Assembly: GCF_003611465.1 (NCBI RefSeq)
Contig: NZ_RAXV01000008.1
Location: forward strand, 34,918 to 98,917
Direction: 5' to 3'
DNA length: 64,000 nucleotides
Source: Acinetobacter tianfuensis
GTDB taxonomy: Bacteria; Pseudomonadota; Gammaproteobacteria; Pseudomonadales; Moraxellaceae
The position numbers were made by a program, and so were the translations under genes. Positions 8,895-18,563 of the stretch are shown here, piece after piece. The notes under the pieces are model-generated. The model did not search any database. It was not told the DNA's origin and saw only the letters and a program-made list of their open reading frames with translations. The first letter of the stretch is position 1. Each line of letters opens with the position of its first letter.

Positions 8895-9647
8895 ATGAAG
8901 GCTCTTGTTGCTGTAAAACGTGTGGTTGATGCCAACGTTAAAGTTCGCGTTAAGCCGGACAACAGTGGTGTTGACTTAACGAACGTTAAAATGTCAATCA
9001 ACCCATTCTGTGAAATCGCAGTGGAAGAAGCGGTTCGTTTAAAAGAAAAAGGAACTGTTTCAGAAATTGTTGTCGTTTCTATTGGCCCTAAAGAAGCTCA
9101 AGAACAAATCCGTTCTTCTATGGCGTTAGGTGCAGACCGCGGCATTCTAGTTGAAGCTGATGACAGCCAGTTAGGCGCTCTAGAAGTTGCTAAAATTCTT
9201 AAAGGTGTAGTTGAAGCTGAACAGCCTCAACTGATCCTTCTTGGTAAACAGGCAATTGATGACGACTCTAACCAAGTTGGTCAGATGCTTGGCGCTCTTC
9301 TTGGCGCTGGCCAAGGTACTTTCGCATCAGAAGTGAAAGTTGAAGGCGACAAAGTTCAAGTGACTCGTGAAATCGACGGCGGTTTGCAAACTGTTGAGCT
9401 TGGACTTCCTGCAATCATCACAACAGACTTGCGTTTGAACGAACCGCGTTATGCAGCGCTTCCAAACATTATGAAAGCGCGTAAAAAACCGCTTGATACT
9501 AAGTCACCAGCTGATTATGGCGTTTCTCCTGCAACTAAGCTTAAAACTGTTAAAGTTGAAGCTCCTGCAGAACGTAAAGCTGGCGTACAAGTGAAATCTG
9601 TAGATGAGCTTGTTGAAAAATTGAAAAACGAAGCGAAAGTGATCTAA
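8895..9647 (+). CDS. etfB: Electron transfer flavoprotein subunit beta
   Basis: A 250-residue subunit of the soluble ETF heterodimer, which carries electrons from acyl-CoA and other dehydrogenases to ETF-quinone oxidoreductase. The N-terminus [17 protein letters not shown] and the ETF-beta signature region ([21 protein letters not shown]) are clear. AMP-binding residues are expected near [14 protein letters not shown]. It is 17 bp upstream of etfA and co-transcribed. Heavy use of preferred codons suggests high expression. Confidence 0.96.
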   Translation: MKALVAVKRVVDANVKVRVKPDNSGVDLTNVKMSINPFCEIAVEEAVRLKEKGTVSEIVVVSIGPKEAQEQIRSSMALGADRGILVEADDSQLGALEVAKILKGVVEAEQPQLILLGKQAIDDDSNQVGQMLGALLGAGQGTFASEVKVEGDKVQVTREIDGGLQTVELGLPAIITTDLRLNEPRYAALPNIMKARKKPLDTKSPADYGVSPATKLKTVKVEAPAERKAGVQVKSVDELVEKLKNEAKVI

Positions 9648-9664
9648 TACAGAAGGATAAAATC

Positions 9665-10594
9665 ATGAGTATTTTAGTTATCGCTGAGCACGACAACAAA
9701 GCATTAAATGCTGCTACTTTAAACGTTGTTGCTGCAGCTCAAAAAATCGGTGGTGATATCACTGTATTAGTTGCTGGTTCTGGCGCTCAAGCCGTTGCTG
9801 ACCAAGCTGCTAAAGTTGCTGGCGTAAGCAAAGTATTGCTTGCTGACGATGCTGCTTATGCAAATCAATTGGCTGAAAACGTTGCTAAGCTAGTTGCGTC
9901 TTTAAGCGGTTATACACACATTCTTGCTGCGTCTACAACAACGGGCAAAAACGTGCTTCCACGTGCTGCTGCGCTTCTTGATGTAAGCATGATTACTGAC
10001 ATCATTGCTGTTGAAGGTCCAAAAACTTTCAAACGTCCTATCTATGCAGGTAACGCGATTGCAACTGTAGAATCTGGTGAATCAGTTGTTGTTGCAACTG
10101 TTCGCGGTACTGCATTTGACGCTGTTGCAAACGACGGCGGTTCGGCTGCAGTTGAAGCTGCTGCTTCTACTGGTGATGCTGGCATTTCTAAGTTTGTTTC
10201 AGAAGAAATCGTGAAGTCTGAACGTCCTGAACTTACAGCTGCTCGCATTGTCGTATCTGGCGGCCGCGGTGTTGGTTCTGGTGAGAACTATCATACAGTA
10301 CTTGATCCACTTGCTGACAAGCTTGGTGCTGCTCAGGGTGCTTCACGTGCTGCGGTTGATGCTGGCTTCGTTCCAAACGATATGCAAGTTGGTCAAACTG
10401 GTAAGATCGTTGCTCCTGAATTGTATATCGCTGTAGGTATCTCTGGTGCGATTCAGCACTTGGCAGGTATGAAAGAATCTAAAGTGATCGTTGCGATCAA
10501 CAAAGATGAAGAAGCGCCAATTAATGCAGTAGCTGATTACTGGTTAGTCGGTGACTTAAATACTGTAGTTCCAGAATTAGTATCTAAAATCTAA
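9665..10594 (+). CDS. etfA: Electron transfer flavoprotein subunit alpha
   Basis: A 309-residue partner of EtfB. The N-terminal domain resembles the beta subunit; the C-terminal FAD domain shows SGGRGVGSGENY, the QVGQTGKIVAPELYIAVGISG signature and QHLAGMKESKVIVAINKDEEAPI. It serves fatty acid and amino acid oxidation in the cytoplasm. An AGAAGGA ribosome site precedes the start, and a long terminator hairpin follows. Confidence 0.96.
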   Translation: MSILVIAEHDNKALNAATLNVVAAAQKIGGDITVLVAGSGAQAVADQAAKVAGVSKVLLADDAAYANQLAENVAKLVASLSGYTHILAASTTTGKNVLPRAAALLDVSMITDIIAVEGPKTFKRPIYAGNAIATVESGESVVVATVRGTAFDAVANDGGSAAVEAAASTGDAGISKFVSEEIVKSERPELTAARIVVSGGRGVGSGENYHTVLDPLADKLGAAQGASRAAVDAGFVPNDMQVGQTGKIVAPELYIAVGISGAIQHLAGMKESKVIVAINKDEEAPINAVADYWLVGDLNTVVPELVSKI

Positions 10595-10607
10595 TTACTG
10601 AACACAG

Positions 10608-10668
10608 TTCAAACACCCTCAAAAGAGCAGCTGCAGTGATGTATGCTGTTTCTTGGGGGTGTTTTTTT
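10608..10668 (+). terminator. Terminator after etfA
   Basis: AACACCC pairs with GGGTGTT across an inner imperfect stem (AAAGAGCAG with CTGTTTCTT), and the hairpin is followed by T7. It is longer than most terminators in this window. Confidence 0.75.
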
Positions 10669-11383
10669 ATGCCTGAAAAAAAGTGCATGCTTACTTTTTT
10701 GGGGATTTTTAATATTTATATCAATTATAGATTTTTAGTTTAGAGACCTGTTTTGAATCTAATTTTTAGCGCAAGGTTTTTAAGCGCAGAGAGATTGACC
10801 TACTAGGCATAATTTTGCTGATAGCGTCAGTTATTTTGTATTTTATCTGCATATTTTACTTTATTTGATGAAACGGCTTACAAAAGCTCTATAAACGGCT
10901 GTTCTATTATTTTTGTATGTATCAATTGAGCTGTCAGATGATCAGGCGCTGTTTTAGCAGCAGTCTTTGAGTGCGGCTCTATTTGCTGAAATGGCCAACA
11001 ATTTATTTCCGGTCTTTATTGATGTATTTGATTGCACAGCCTGTATTTATACGTTTGTCAAATATCTGTATCCGAATTTATCTTACAGCTTTAAATGATG
11101 TGTATGTCAGCATTGGCCTTAGCATGAACTTTGGGTGTTTTTGCAGGGCGGGACGCAATTAAAAATAAGATGGAGCAGCCTGCAGCATTATTGCAGAACA
11201 CTGCTGAGCATCATGTGCTGGAAGATGTGCACGAGCTTCTGTGAATGTGAGAGATAAGATTAGGCATCTTGGGGCTTAAACCTTAGCCAACGCAAGCGGC
11301 ATGCGCTTCAAAATGCGCTGCAGAGCAGTTGTTTAAATACTGAAAGTCAGACACTTTGAGTGATGAAAATCCAATGAAAGATG
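10669..11383. other. Gap upstream of gyrA with no supported gene
   Basis: About 0.7 kb without a convincing coding region. A short frame at 10971-11162 has no ribosome site and an unusual composition. The right part ends in a stand-alone hairpin terminator at 11384-11408 that does not belong to any gene I can see, so a small RNA or a decayed gene is possible. Confidence 0.4.
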
Positions 11384-11408
11384 AGCCTCTGGAACAGGAG
11401 GCTTTTTC
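11384..11408 (+). terminator. Orphan terminator hairpin upstream of gyrA
   Basis: AGCCTC / GAGGCT with an eight-base loop is followed by T5. No open reading frame ends just before it, and it lies about 200 bp ahead of gyrA on the same strand. Confidence 0.55.
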
Positions 11409-11496
11409 GCAGGTTTTAGTAAATAATCTGTTGAAAATATATACCAAAATTCATGGTTATAGATCGTAATCTTTGAAGCAAAAACCAGTGCTTTTA

Positions 11497-11505
11497 TGCT
11501 ATACT
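11497..11505 (+). promoter_or_regulatory. Candidate extended -10 promoter of gyrA
   Basis: TGCTATACT is an extended -10 element (TG, one base, TATACT) about 105 bp before the gyrA start. The -35 region is poor: TTGAAG at 11473 is 21 bp away. Extended -10 promoters tolerate this. Confidence 0.45.
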
Positions 11506-11611
11506 GCAGGACTGAATTTTTTAATATTGGTTCATATTTTGTGAACTGATTTTTAGCTGATTTTACGATATAAATGCGGGCAGAATTCTGCTTGTATAAC
11601 AAGGAGTATGC

Positions 11612-14602
11612 ATGAGCGTATCGGAAATTAGACCGATTGCCATTGAGGATGAACTTAAAAGCTCATATCTCGATTATGCCATGAGCGTGATTGTTTCACG
11701 TGCATTGCCAGATGTGCGAGATGGTTTAAAACCTGTTCATCGTCGTGTGCTTTTCGCAATGCACGAATTGGGCAATGATTACAACAAAGCATACAAAAAG
11801 TCTGCCCGTGTAGTCGGTGATGTTATCGGTAAATATCACCCGCATGGTGATTTTGCTGTATACGAAACGATTGTCCGTATGGCGCAGGATTTTAGTCTTC
11901 GCTACCAGTTGGTAGACGGTCAGGGTAACTTTGGCTCTGTAGACGGCGACAGCGCTGCTGCGATGCGTTATACCGAAGTCCGCATGCGTAAGCTGACCCA
12001 TGAGCTTTTGGCTGATCTTGAAAAAGATACAGTTGAATGGGAAGACAACTACGACGGTTCTGAGCGTATTCCTCAAGTTATGCCGACACGTGTGCCTAAC
12101 TTGCTGATTAACGGTGTGACCGGTATTGCAGTGGGTATGGCGACCAATATGGCGCCGCATAACATGACTGAAGTGGTCAATGCATGTTTAGCTTATGCCA
12201 ATAATCCGCAGATCAGCATTGAGGGCTTGATGGAACATATCTCTGGTCCAGATTTCCCTACAGGCGGTATCATTTACGGTAAATCAGGCATTGTTGATGC
12301 TTACCGTACAGGTAAAGGCCGCTTGCATATCCGCGGTAAATATCACTTCGAAGAAGATCAGAAAACTGGCCGTACAACCATCGTATTCACTGAAATTCCT
12401 TATCAAGTGAATAAAGCAAAAACGATTGAACGTATTGCTGAGCTGGTGAAAGAGAAAAAGCTGGAAGGTATTTCTGAGCTTCGTGATGAGTCTGATAAAG
12501 ACGGCATGCGTATCGCGATTGACTTAAAACGCGGTGAAAATGCAGAAGTGATTGTGAACAATTTGTTCCAAAATACTCAATTAGAGAATTCTTTCAGCAT
12601 CAATATGGTGTGTTTGGATAATGGTCAGCCTAAGCTGATGAATCTAAAAGACATCATTGCGGCATTTATTCGTCACCGTCAAGAGGTGGTTACACGCCGC
12701 ACGATGTACGAGTTGCGCAAGGCGCGTGAACGAGGCCATATCTTAGAAGGTCTGACTGTTGCGCTTGCGAATATTGATGCAATTATTGAGACGATTAAAA
12801 CCTCTGCAAACCCAAGCGAGGCGCGTGAGCGTTTACAAGCGGGCGAGTGGGCTGGCGGCGGTGTTCTTGCATTGCTTGAAAAAGCAGGCGCTGTATCTGT
12901 ACGTCCAGACGAAATTGAAGGCGAAGATCCGAGCCGTCCATTTGGTTTGACTGGTGAAATCTACCGTTTGTCTCCAACGCAAGTGGGCGCGATCTTAGAA
13001 CTTCGTTTACACCGTTTGACAGGTCTTGAACAAGACAAACTGCAAGCTGAATATACTGAAATTTTGGCTCAAATTGCTGAATATACTGCTATTTTAAATG
13101 ACTTCAACTTGTTGATGAATGTGATTAAAGAAGAACTTGCTTTAATCTTGCAGCAGTATGGCGATGCGCGTAAAACTTCAATTGTGGAATCTCGTATTGA
13201 TTTCTCACGTGAAGATTTAATTCCTGAAGAGCAAATGGTGCTGACTGTTTCTCAGTCAGGCTATGCGAAAACTCAGCCGCTTTCTGATTATGCGGCGCAG
13301 CGCCGCGGCGGCCGCGGTAAATCTGCAACATCGATGAAAGAAGATGATTACATTCAGCATCTGATTGTGACATCAAGCCATGCAACCGTGCTTTGCTTTA
13401 CCAACGTCGGTAAGGTTTACCGCTTGCGTGTGTTTGAAGTACCTCAAGCATCCCGCGGTGCAAAAGGCCGTCCAATGGTGAATTTATTGCCGCTGGATGA
13501 TAACGAAACAATTACAGCGATCTTGCCTGTAATCGATGCGCCGAAGAAATTCAAAGAGCGTTTAGCTGATTTCCGTACGTTTGTGAAAGCCAATAAAACA
13601 CAGTTACAGCAAAATGAAATCATTGCAAATCATTATGATGCCCTAGAAGCTGCTTTTGCAGAGATTGCAGATGGTGATGATCTTACTGATGCATTGCGCG
13701 TTCAATTGAAAGAATTGGGTGTAGAGCTTTCTGCAACGGATTTGGACGATGAAATTGTTGCTGAGTTCGCAGAGCTTGCTGAAAACTTACGTAAGAATTT
13801 CTACGTATTCATGGCAACTGAATTCGGTACGATTAAACGTGTTGAATTAGATCAGTTCTCAAATGTGCGTTCAAATGGCTTACGTGCGCTTGAATTGGTG
13901 GAAGGCGATACCTTAATTGGTGTGGCGATCACCGACGGCGAGCAGCAAATTATGCTGTTCTCGAATGAAGGTAAAGCCATCCGTTTTGCTGAAACTGATG
14001 TTCGGGCAATGGGCCGTTCTGCTAAAGGTGTACGCGGTATGCGCGTGACTATTGGCGCTGCTCAATCTGAAGAAGCAGAAGAAGCAGATGTAGATTCTGA
14101 TGATGAAGATACAGATGCAAACTTCTTGAGCCGTATCGTATCATTGGTGGTTGTACCTGAAACAGGTGAAGTACTGTGTGCTTCTGCAAACGGTTATGGT
14201 AAACGTACACCAGTGGATGACTTCCCGACGAAGAAGCGCGGCGGTAAAGGCGTAATTGCAATTAAAACCTCTGACCGTAACGGTGAGCTGGTTGGTGCTG
14301 TTGCAATTGATGCATCTAAAGAGTTGATGCTGATTTCTGATGGCGGCACGCTCGTGCGGACCCGCGCTTCTGAAGTTGCTCAAACTGGCCGTAATGCACA
14401 AGGTGTCCGTTTGATCCGTTTAGGTGAAAATGAAACACTGGTGGGTGTTGAAGCGATTGAAGCAGTTGAAGAAGACGAGTTTTTAGAAGATGAAACATTG
14501 GCAGCAGAAGCTGTGAATGCCTCAGACGAAGAAAATGTTATTGAAACTGAAGAACGTGAATCTGATCTTGAATCTGATCTGAACGAAACAGAAGAAGACT
14601 AA
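11612..14602 (+). CDS. gyrA: DNA gyrase subunit A (with Phe at codon 81)
   Basis: The breakage-reunion subunit of DNA gyrase, which introduces negative supercoils. The catalytic tyrosine is Y120 ([11 protein letters not shown]) and the GyrA box QRRGGRG starts the C-terminal wrapping domain. Two oddities are visible. Residue 81, equivalent to E. coli Ser83, is Phe (codon TTT at 11852-11854, motif [11 protein letters not shown]), a position where changes give quinolone resistance. The protein is 996 residues, against 875 in E. coli, largely because of about 87 extra residues at roughly 643-729 between C-terminal blades, plus an acidic stretch near 820 and an acidic tail. The reading frame is intact throughout. 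Confidence 0.97.
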   Translation: MSVSEIRPIAIEDELKSSYLDYAMSVIVSRALPDVRDGLKPVHRRVLFAMHELGNDYNKAYKKSARVVGDVIGKYHPHGDFAVYETIVRMAQDFSLRYQLVDGQGNFGSVDGDSAAAMRYTEVRMRKLTHELLADLEKDTVEWEDNYDGSERIPQVMPTRVPNLLINGVTGIAVGMATNMAPHNMTEVVNACLAYANNPQISIEGLMEHISGPDFPTGGIIYGKSGIVDAYRTGKGRLHIRGKYHFEEDQKTGRTTIVFTEIPYQVNKAKTIERIAELVKEKKLEGISELRDESDKDGMRIAIDLKRGENAEVIVNNLFQNTQLENSFSINMVCLDNGQPKLMNLKDIIAAFIRHRQEVVTRRTMYELRKARERGHILEGLTVALANIDAIIETIKTSANPSEARERLQAGEWAGGGVLALLEKAGAVSVRPDEIEGEDPSRPFGLTGEIYRLSPTQVGAILELRLHRLTGLEQDKLQAEYTEILAQIAEYTAILNDFNLLMNVIKEELALILQQYGDARKTSIVESRIDFSREDLIPEEQMVLTVSQSGYAKTQPLSDYAAQRRGGRGKSATSMKEDDYIQHLIVTSSHATVLCFTNVGKVYRLRVFEVPQASRGAKGRPMVNLLPLDDNETITAILPVIDAPKKFKERLADFRTFVKANKTQLQQNEIIANHYDALEAAFAEIADGDDLTDALRVQLKELGVELSATDLDDEIVAEFAELAENLRKNFYVFMATEFGTIKRVELDQFSNVRSNGLRALELVEGDTLIGVAITDGEQQIMLFSNEGKAIRFAETDVRAMGRSAKGVRGMRVTIGAAQSEEAEEADVDSDDEDTDANFLSRIVSLVVVPETGEVLCASANGYGKRTPVDDFPTKKRGGKGVIAIKTSDRNGELVGAVAIDASKELMLISDGGTLVRTRASEVAQTGRNAQGVRLIRLGENETLVGVEAIEAVEEDEFLEDETLAAEAVNASDEENVIETEERESDLESDLNETEED

Positions 14603-14613
14603 GCTTCAGCTGT

Positions 14614-14645
14614 ATAAAAAAGGGCGCTTCGGCGTCCTTTTTTAT
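14614..14645 (+). terminator. Terminator after gyrA
   Basis: AGGGCGC-TTCG-GCGTCCT, a stem closed by a stable UUCG tetraloop and flanked by A6 and T6. Confidence 0.9.
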
Positions 14646-14681
14646 CTATATAGACGTTAGCTTGATACGGAAAAATTGAAC

Positions 14682-15104
14682 ATGAAAATGAAATACGCAG
14701 TGATTGCTTCAATAGTCGCTTTGGCAGGATGTTCGGGTACGCAGCTGCCAGATCCGAGCGAACAGCAGACACAAGCTGCGCAGCAAGCTTATGATGATTT
14801 GCGTTTGCAAAAGTTTGATGATCTTATGGTGCACTTAGAACCTGAACTACAGGATTATTTCAAAAATAATGAGCGTGAGCTGCATAAGTTTTCGCGCAAT
14901 TTACCGAAAGCCGATTATCGTACACGTAAAATTGTTGCGAAAAATCAGCAAGAAGATAGCACAAAGCTAAGCAAGTATACAGTGACTTATGAATATGGCT
15001 ATGAGAAAAACTTAGTGCAATATGATGTCAGCTTTGATAAAGCGGGCGGCAGCAGTAAAATTCGTGATTTAAATGTATCTGTATTTGGTGAGTCAATCAA
15101 ATAA
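14682..15104 (+). CDS. Small lipoprotein of unknown function
   Basis: A 140-residue protein with a lipoprotein signal peptide whose lipobox ends ALAGC (Cys near residue 17). The mature part is charged, with a helical first half (EQQTQAAQQAYDDLRLQKFD) and a strand-rich second half (KYTVTYEYGYEKN). It has the size and pattern of small periplasmic NTF2- or cystatin-like proteins, but that is only a resemblance. The ATG at 14682 is preferred over an in-frame TTG at 14676. It has its own terminator. Confidence 0.75.
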   Translation: MKMKYAVIASIVALAGCSGTQLPDPSEQQTQAAQQAYDDLRLQKFDDLMVHLEPELQDYFKNNERELHKFSRNLPKADYRTRKIVAKNQQEDSTKLSKYTVTYEYGYEKNLVQYDVSFDKAGGSSKIRDLNVSVFGESIK

Positions 15105-15153
15105 GATGGTGTGAATGTGATTTATATATATCACAGCAGTTAAGTGAAGCTTT

Positions 15154-15179
15154 AAAAGGATGCTTAGGCATCCTTTTTT
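15154..15179. terminator. Bidirectional terminator between convergent genes
   Basis: AAGGATGC / GCATCCTT with a four-base loop and A/T flanks. It serves the lipoprotein gene on the plus strand; the efflux permease on the minus strand ends inside it at 15164. Confidence 0.8.
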
Positions 15180-16276
15180 ATGCTGTTCACTTTCAGTTTT
15201 AAGCGGTAATAGGCAATGCCAAAACAGCATAAACCGAAAATAAATAAATACAGCAGTTTAGGCCAAACATAAGCGCTTGGAACCCCCATTTGATTCAGCT
15301 GGATAAACATTTGAATCCCTTGGGTTGAGGGTAATGCAAGGGCTGCGATGTGCATCCATTCCGGCATTGCCGCTAAAGGCCAAGCTGCGCCAGATAATAA
15401 AAACAGCGGTATAGAAGTAAAGACAAAAACATGTCCAGTACGTTCCGGCATATCTAAAAATGAAGCGCAAAGCAATGCTAGGCTAATAATGCAGCCGATA
15501 TAGATAGGTACACTGAACAGCATGCCCAAGAAGTTGCCGCCGCGGGGGTAGTCATACAGCCAAAAAGTAAATCCGAACAGGTAAAAACAGCCTAAACAGC
15601 CAATGGTTAAAATCGCTAAAAAAATACCAGCCATTTCAGCCCGCTGAGGCTGCCATCTTCGTTCACGATAACCTGCAATCAGCATGCAGACTCCCAGTAA
15701 AACCGTTTGGTGGATAATCAGCGGCGCAACAGCAGGGAAGATATAGCTGCCATAGCCTGAAAGGGTATTAAATAAAGGGATTTGATGCACAGATATTGCG
15801 GGTGAAAAATGTGAAATGCTGCCAAATTTTTCTGCCTGTTCAGCAAGAGCATGTTCGATAGAAGAGGCAAGTCCTAAGCCAATCTGTTTGGTTTTTAAAA
15901 AATTGGCTGCGCTGAGATACAAGCCAATGCCGCCAGTTTCACCGCGCCTGATGCTGTTGCTTAAATTTTCAGGCAGGAGCAGTATGCCGTCGGCCTGCTG
16001 AGTTTCAATCATCTGTTCGGCTTCTGCAAAATTTCCAGTTATGGCTTTAATTTCAACATTCGGGCTTTTTGCAACTTGGCTGATAATTGCAGCGCTCATT
16101 GCACTTTGTTCTTCATCCGCAATGACAATAGGCAAGGCTTCAGCTTGCTGTGACTGATAGGCGGTTGGATAGAAGAAGCTGTATAAGAATACTGAAAGGA
16201 TCAAAGTGGTTAAAATGGATGAATCGGCAGCAATATTTTTAAATGTTTGGCAGTAATGGCGCCAGAGCTGTTTCAT
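15164..16276 (-). CDS. ABC-2 type transporter permease (second of pair)
   Basis: A 370-residue membrane protein of the ABC2_membrane_3 (YhhJ/DrrB-like) type. There is one N-terminal helix (about residues 20-36), a periplasmic domain of about 140 residues (EALPIVIADEEQSAMSAAI...), and five or so C-terminal helices. Its start overlaps the stop of the upstream permease by four bases (ATGA), which indicates translational coupling. The periplasmic domain resembles that of its neighbour, so the two look like ancient duplicates forming a heterodimeric channel. No ATP-binding domain is fused or adjacent. Confidence 0.88.
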   Translation of the reverse strand: MKQLWRHYCQTFKNIAADSSILTTLILSVFLYSFFYPTAYQSQQAEALPIVIADEEQSAMSAAIISQVAKSPNVEIKAITGNFAEAEQMIETQQADGILLLPENLSNSIRRGETGGIGLYLSAANFLKTKQIGLGLASSIEHALAEQAEKFGSISHFSPAISVHQIPLFNTLSGYGSYIFPAVAPLIIHQTVLLGVCMLIAGYRERRWQPQRAEMAGIFLAILTIGCLGCFYLFGFTFWLYDYPRGGNFLGMLFSVPIYIGCIISLALLCASFLDMPERTGHVFVFTSIPLFLLSGAAWPLAAMPEWMHIAALALPSTQGIQMFIQLNQMGVPSAYVWPKLLYLFIFGLCCFGIAYYRLKLKVNSIKKDA

Positions 16277-17400
16277 AGGCTGGACTCCCGGGCACGTTTA
16301 ATAAGCAGTGCATAAGAGACTGCCAGCCAAATTGCAGCATAAAGGCATAGTGCAAGCAGAGGCTGCAGTGAAAATGCTATAGGGCTGCCAATCACCCATT
16401 GTTCTGTCTGTAATTTGGCATAGGGAGTATAAGGAATAATATTGGCCCAAAATTTGGTAAACAGCGGTGCGTTATTTAAAGGTAAAGTTACGCCTGCAAA
16501 ACTGAGCGATGAGCCGCCATATACCGCAATAATGCCAAAAGTTTTGCTGAGGTTGCCTGTGGCTAAAACCAGTGCGCTGCTGATAAAAGCATAAGCGCTA
16601 TAAAAGATGAGTTGCGCCAGCATGATCAGCCAAACATGTCCGGCAGCAAACCAGCCGCGGACATCCATCAGCCAAAACATCCATAACCATGTCCATAAGC
16701 TGAAAATAATGATATAGCACAAATTTTTAGACAGCAGTGCCTGCCAGATGCCTGATTGCAGCCAAGATTTTTCAGTCTGAAATTTAAATTCCTGTCCGAC
16801 TGAAAATGCGACGCAGCAGCAGAGCAATAAATGCAATATTGCCGGGATCATATAGGGTTCTAAATAAAACTCATAATTTAGACCAGGGTTGTATAAGGCC
16901 GAGATTTTGACATGCGGTGAGGGTGCTTCCAAATAAGGCAGCCGGTTGTTTAAATAATCACGGCCCGTAAAATTGGCCAGAGCTTGCAAGGTGCTGCTGA
17001 GCATTGCAGAAGAAACGGTATTGCCTACACTGAAGTAGCTTTGATTGAAGGCGATACTGATTTCTGCATCTTTAGCCTGTACTAAACGCTGTTCTGCTCC
17101 AGCTGGAATATGTACATAGCCCCAAATTTTATTTTTATTCAGCAGCTGTTCAGCTTCAGCGGGCTGATCTGTAACTGCGGCAATATGCAGTGTTTCGCTG
17201 GCAGACAGATAATGCTGAATATTGCTGCTGAGTGCGCTGCGGTCTTGGTCAATAATTGCAATAGGAAGATGTTCAGGTTTGCCTTTAGCAAACATGGAGG
17301 TGAATAGTAGGATGACCAGTAAAGGCGCAAGCACAGCAAGAAAGAAGTCCCATTTGTGCTTCAGCAGATAGTCGATTTCCCGCCATAGGCCCGCCGGCAT
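16273..17400 (-). CDS. ABC-2 type transporter permease (first of pair)
   Basis: A 375-residue inner-membrane permease with the same plan as the following gene: an N-terminal helix (FFLAVLAPLLVILLFTSMF), a large periplasmic domain (LPIAIIDQDRSALSSNIQHY...), and a C-terminal block of helices. It starts two bases after the HlyD-type gene ends. In related tripartite pumps, such as YhiI-RbbA-YhhJ, the permease works with a membrane fusion protein and an ATPase; here the ATPase is missing from the operon. Substrate unknown. Confidence 0.88.
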   Translation of the reverse strand: MPAGLWREIDYLLKHKWDFFLAVLAPLLVILLFTSMFAKGKPEHLPIAIIDQDRSALSSNIQHYLSASETLHIAAVTDQPAEAEQLLNKNKIWGYVHIPAGAEQRLVQAKDAEISIAFNQSYFSVGNTVSSAMLSSTLQALANFTGRDYLNNRLPYLEAPSPHVKISALYNPGLNYEFYLEPYMIPAILHLLLCCCVAFSVGQEFKFQTEKSWLQSGIWQALLSKNLCYIIIFSLWTWLWMFWLMDVRGWFAAGHVWLIMLAQLIFYSAYAFISSALVLATGNLSKTFGIIAVYGGSSLSFAGVTLPLNNAPLFTKFWANIIPYTPYAKLQTEQWVIGSPIAFSLQPLLALCLYAAIWLAVSYALLIKRARESSL

Positions 17401-17402
17401 AG

Positions 17403-18545
17403 TTATTTGGCCTCTTGTATTTTAAACAAAACGCTCATGCCGGCTTTTAAGTCTGCAATAGGCCGCGCAGGGACAAGTTCAACTTTGAAACTGCGGATGT
17501 CATAACCGCCAGTTTGCCGTGTGGTTTTAATGGTCGCAAATTCGCCTTCTGCGCTGATCTGCTGAATTTTAAAGTCTGCATTTAAATTCAGTGCTGGAAT
17601 ATAGCCTTTCATACTTTGAACTTGATAGACCGCCGCATATTGATCTTCACGGATATTCAGGCTGACATGCATGTCATGGTCAACAATAATGCTGGCAACT
17701 GGTACACCCATGGCGACTAACTCAGACACTTTGCCGTAAGTCTTGGAAATGGTGCCGTCAATTGGCGAGAGCAGTTTAGTTTCTGCTTCTAAAGCATTGG
17801 CTTCTGCAACGGCTGCATTGGCAATATCGACTTGTGCATCTGCAGAGGATTTTTGCTGCGGCGTACTGCCGCGCTGAGCGCGGACATATTGCTGATAAGC
17901 AGCTTCTGTCATGCTTGCGGAGGAGAGTGCTGCAGCATGCAGTTCATCACGGCGCTGGCGGGAAATAACCCCTTCTTTATATAAATTTGCACCGCGCTGA
18001 TAGGTGGTTTGCGCTAAATCCTGCTGTGCTTTCATGGCGTGCCAATTGGCCTGCAGTGTTGCAATATTTTCAGTCTGTGAGCCGCGCTCAGCCGTGGACT
18101 GCATTGCAAGAGCAGATTGCAATGCGGCTAAAGCCTGCTGTTTTTTAGCATTCACTTCAGGGCTGAACAGCCGAACAATTTCTTGGCCTTTATGTACTTT
18201 TTGCCCTTCGCGCACATATATTTCTTCTATGCGGCTGGGTACTTTGGTTGCGATATGAATCGTTTCCGCTTCGACACGGCCTTGCAGCTCAATCTCTTTT
18301 GGCTGGTAGCTTTTCCATAGGCCAAAAGCAATTACGCTTAAAATAACGAAAATCAAGGCGAACAGAATCCATTTAAGAGCTGCCGGTTTTTTCTTTGTTT
18401 CAGCCGCGGCAATATCTGTCTGCTTGTCAGTATCAGCGGGCAGATCTGAAAATTTTTCAGTGTTTTGTATTGAATTTTCAGTATTTTGCGCAGGTGCATC
18501 GGTACTGTTTTCTGAGCTCTGTTCATTTTGATGGTCTTGATTCAT
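17403..18545 (-). CDS. HlyD family membrane fusion (periplasmic adaptor) protein
   Basis: A 380-residue adaptor linking inner-membrane permeases to an outer-membrane channel. A polar, Gln/Asp-rich cytoplasmic tail of about 50 residues precedes one membrane helix (WILFALIFVILSVIAFGLW). A lipoyl-like strand (IATKVPSRIEEIYVREGQKVHKGQEI), a helical hairpin rich in Ala and Gln, the second lipoyl half (LLSPIDGTISKTYGKVSELVAMGVPV) and a beta-barrel domain follow. It lies 18 bp after the outer-membrane factor gene and 2 bp before the permeases, so one operon is clear. Confidence 0.92.
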   Translation of the reverse strand: MNQDHQNEQSSENSTDAPAQNTENSIQNTEKFSDLPADTDKQTDIAAAETKKKPAALKWILFALIFVILSVIAFGLWKSYQPKEIELQGRVEAETIHIATKVPSRIEEIYVREGQKVHKGQEIVRLFSPEVNAKKQQALAALQSALAMQSTAERGSQTENIATLQANWHAMKAQQDLAQTTYQRGANLYKEGVISRQRRDELHAAALSSASMTEAAYQQYVRAQRGSTPQQKSSADAQVDIANAAVAEANALEAETKLLSPIDGTISKTYGKVSELVAMGVPVASIIVDHDMHVSLNIREDQYAAVYQVQSMKGYIPALNLNADFKIQQISAEGEFATIKTTRQTGGYDIRSFKVELVPARPIADLKAGMSVLFKIQEAK

Positions 18546-18563
18546 CTATTTTCCCCATCTGAA

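Noticed and set aside
10971..11162. A 63-codon frame in the gap before gyrA
   Set aside because: No ribosome site, odd composition (Ile/Cys/Arg-rich) and no terminator after it.
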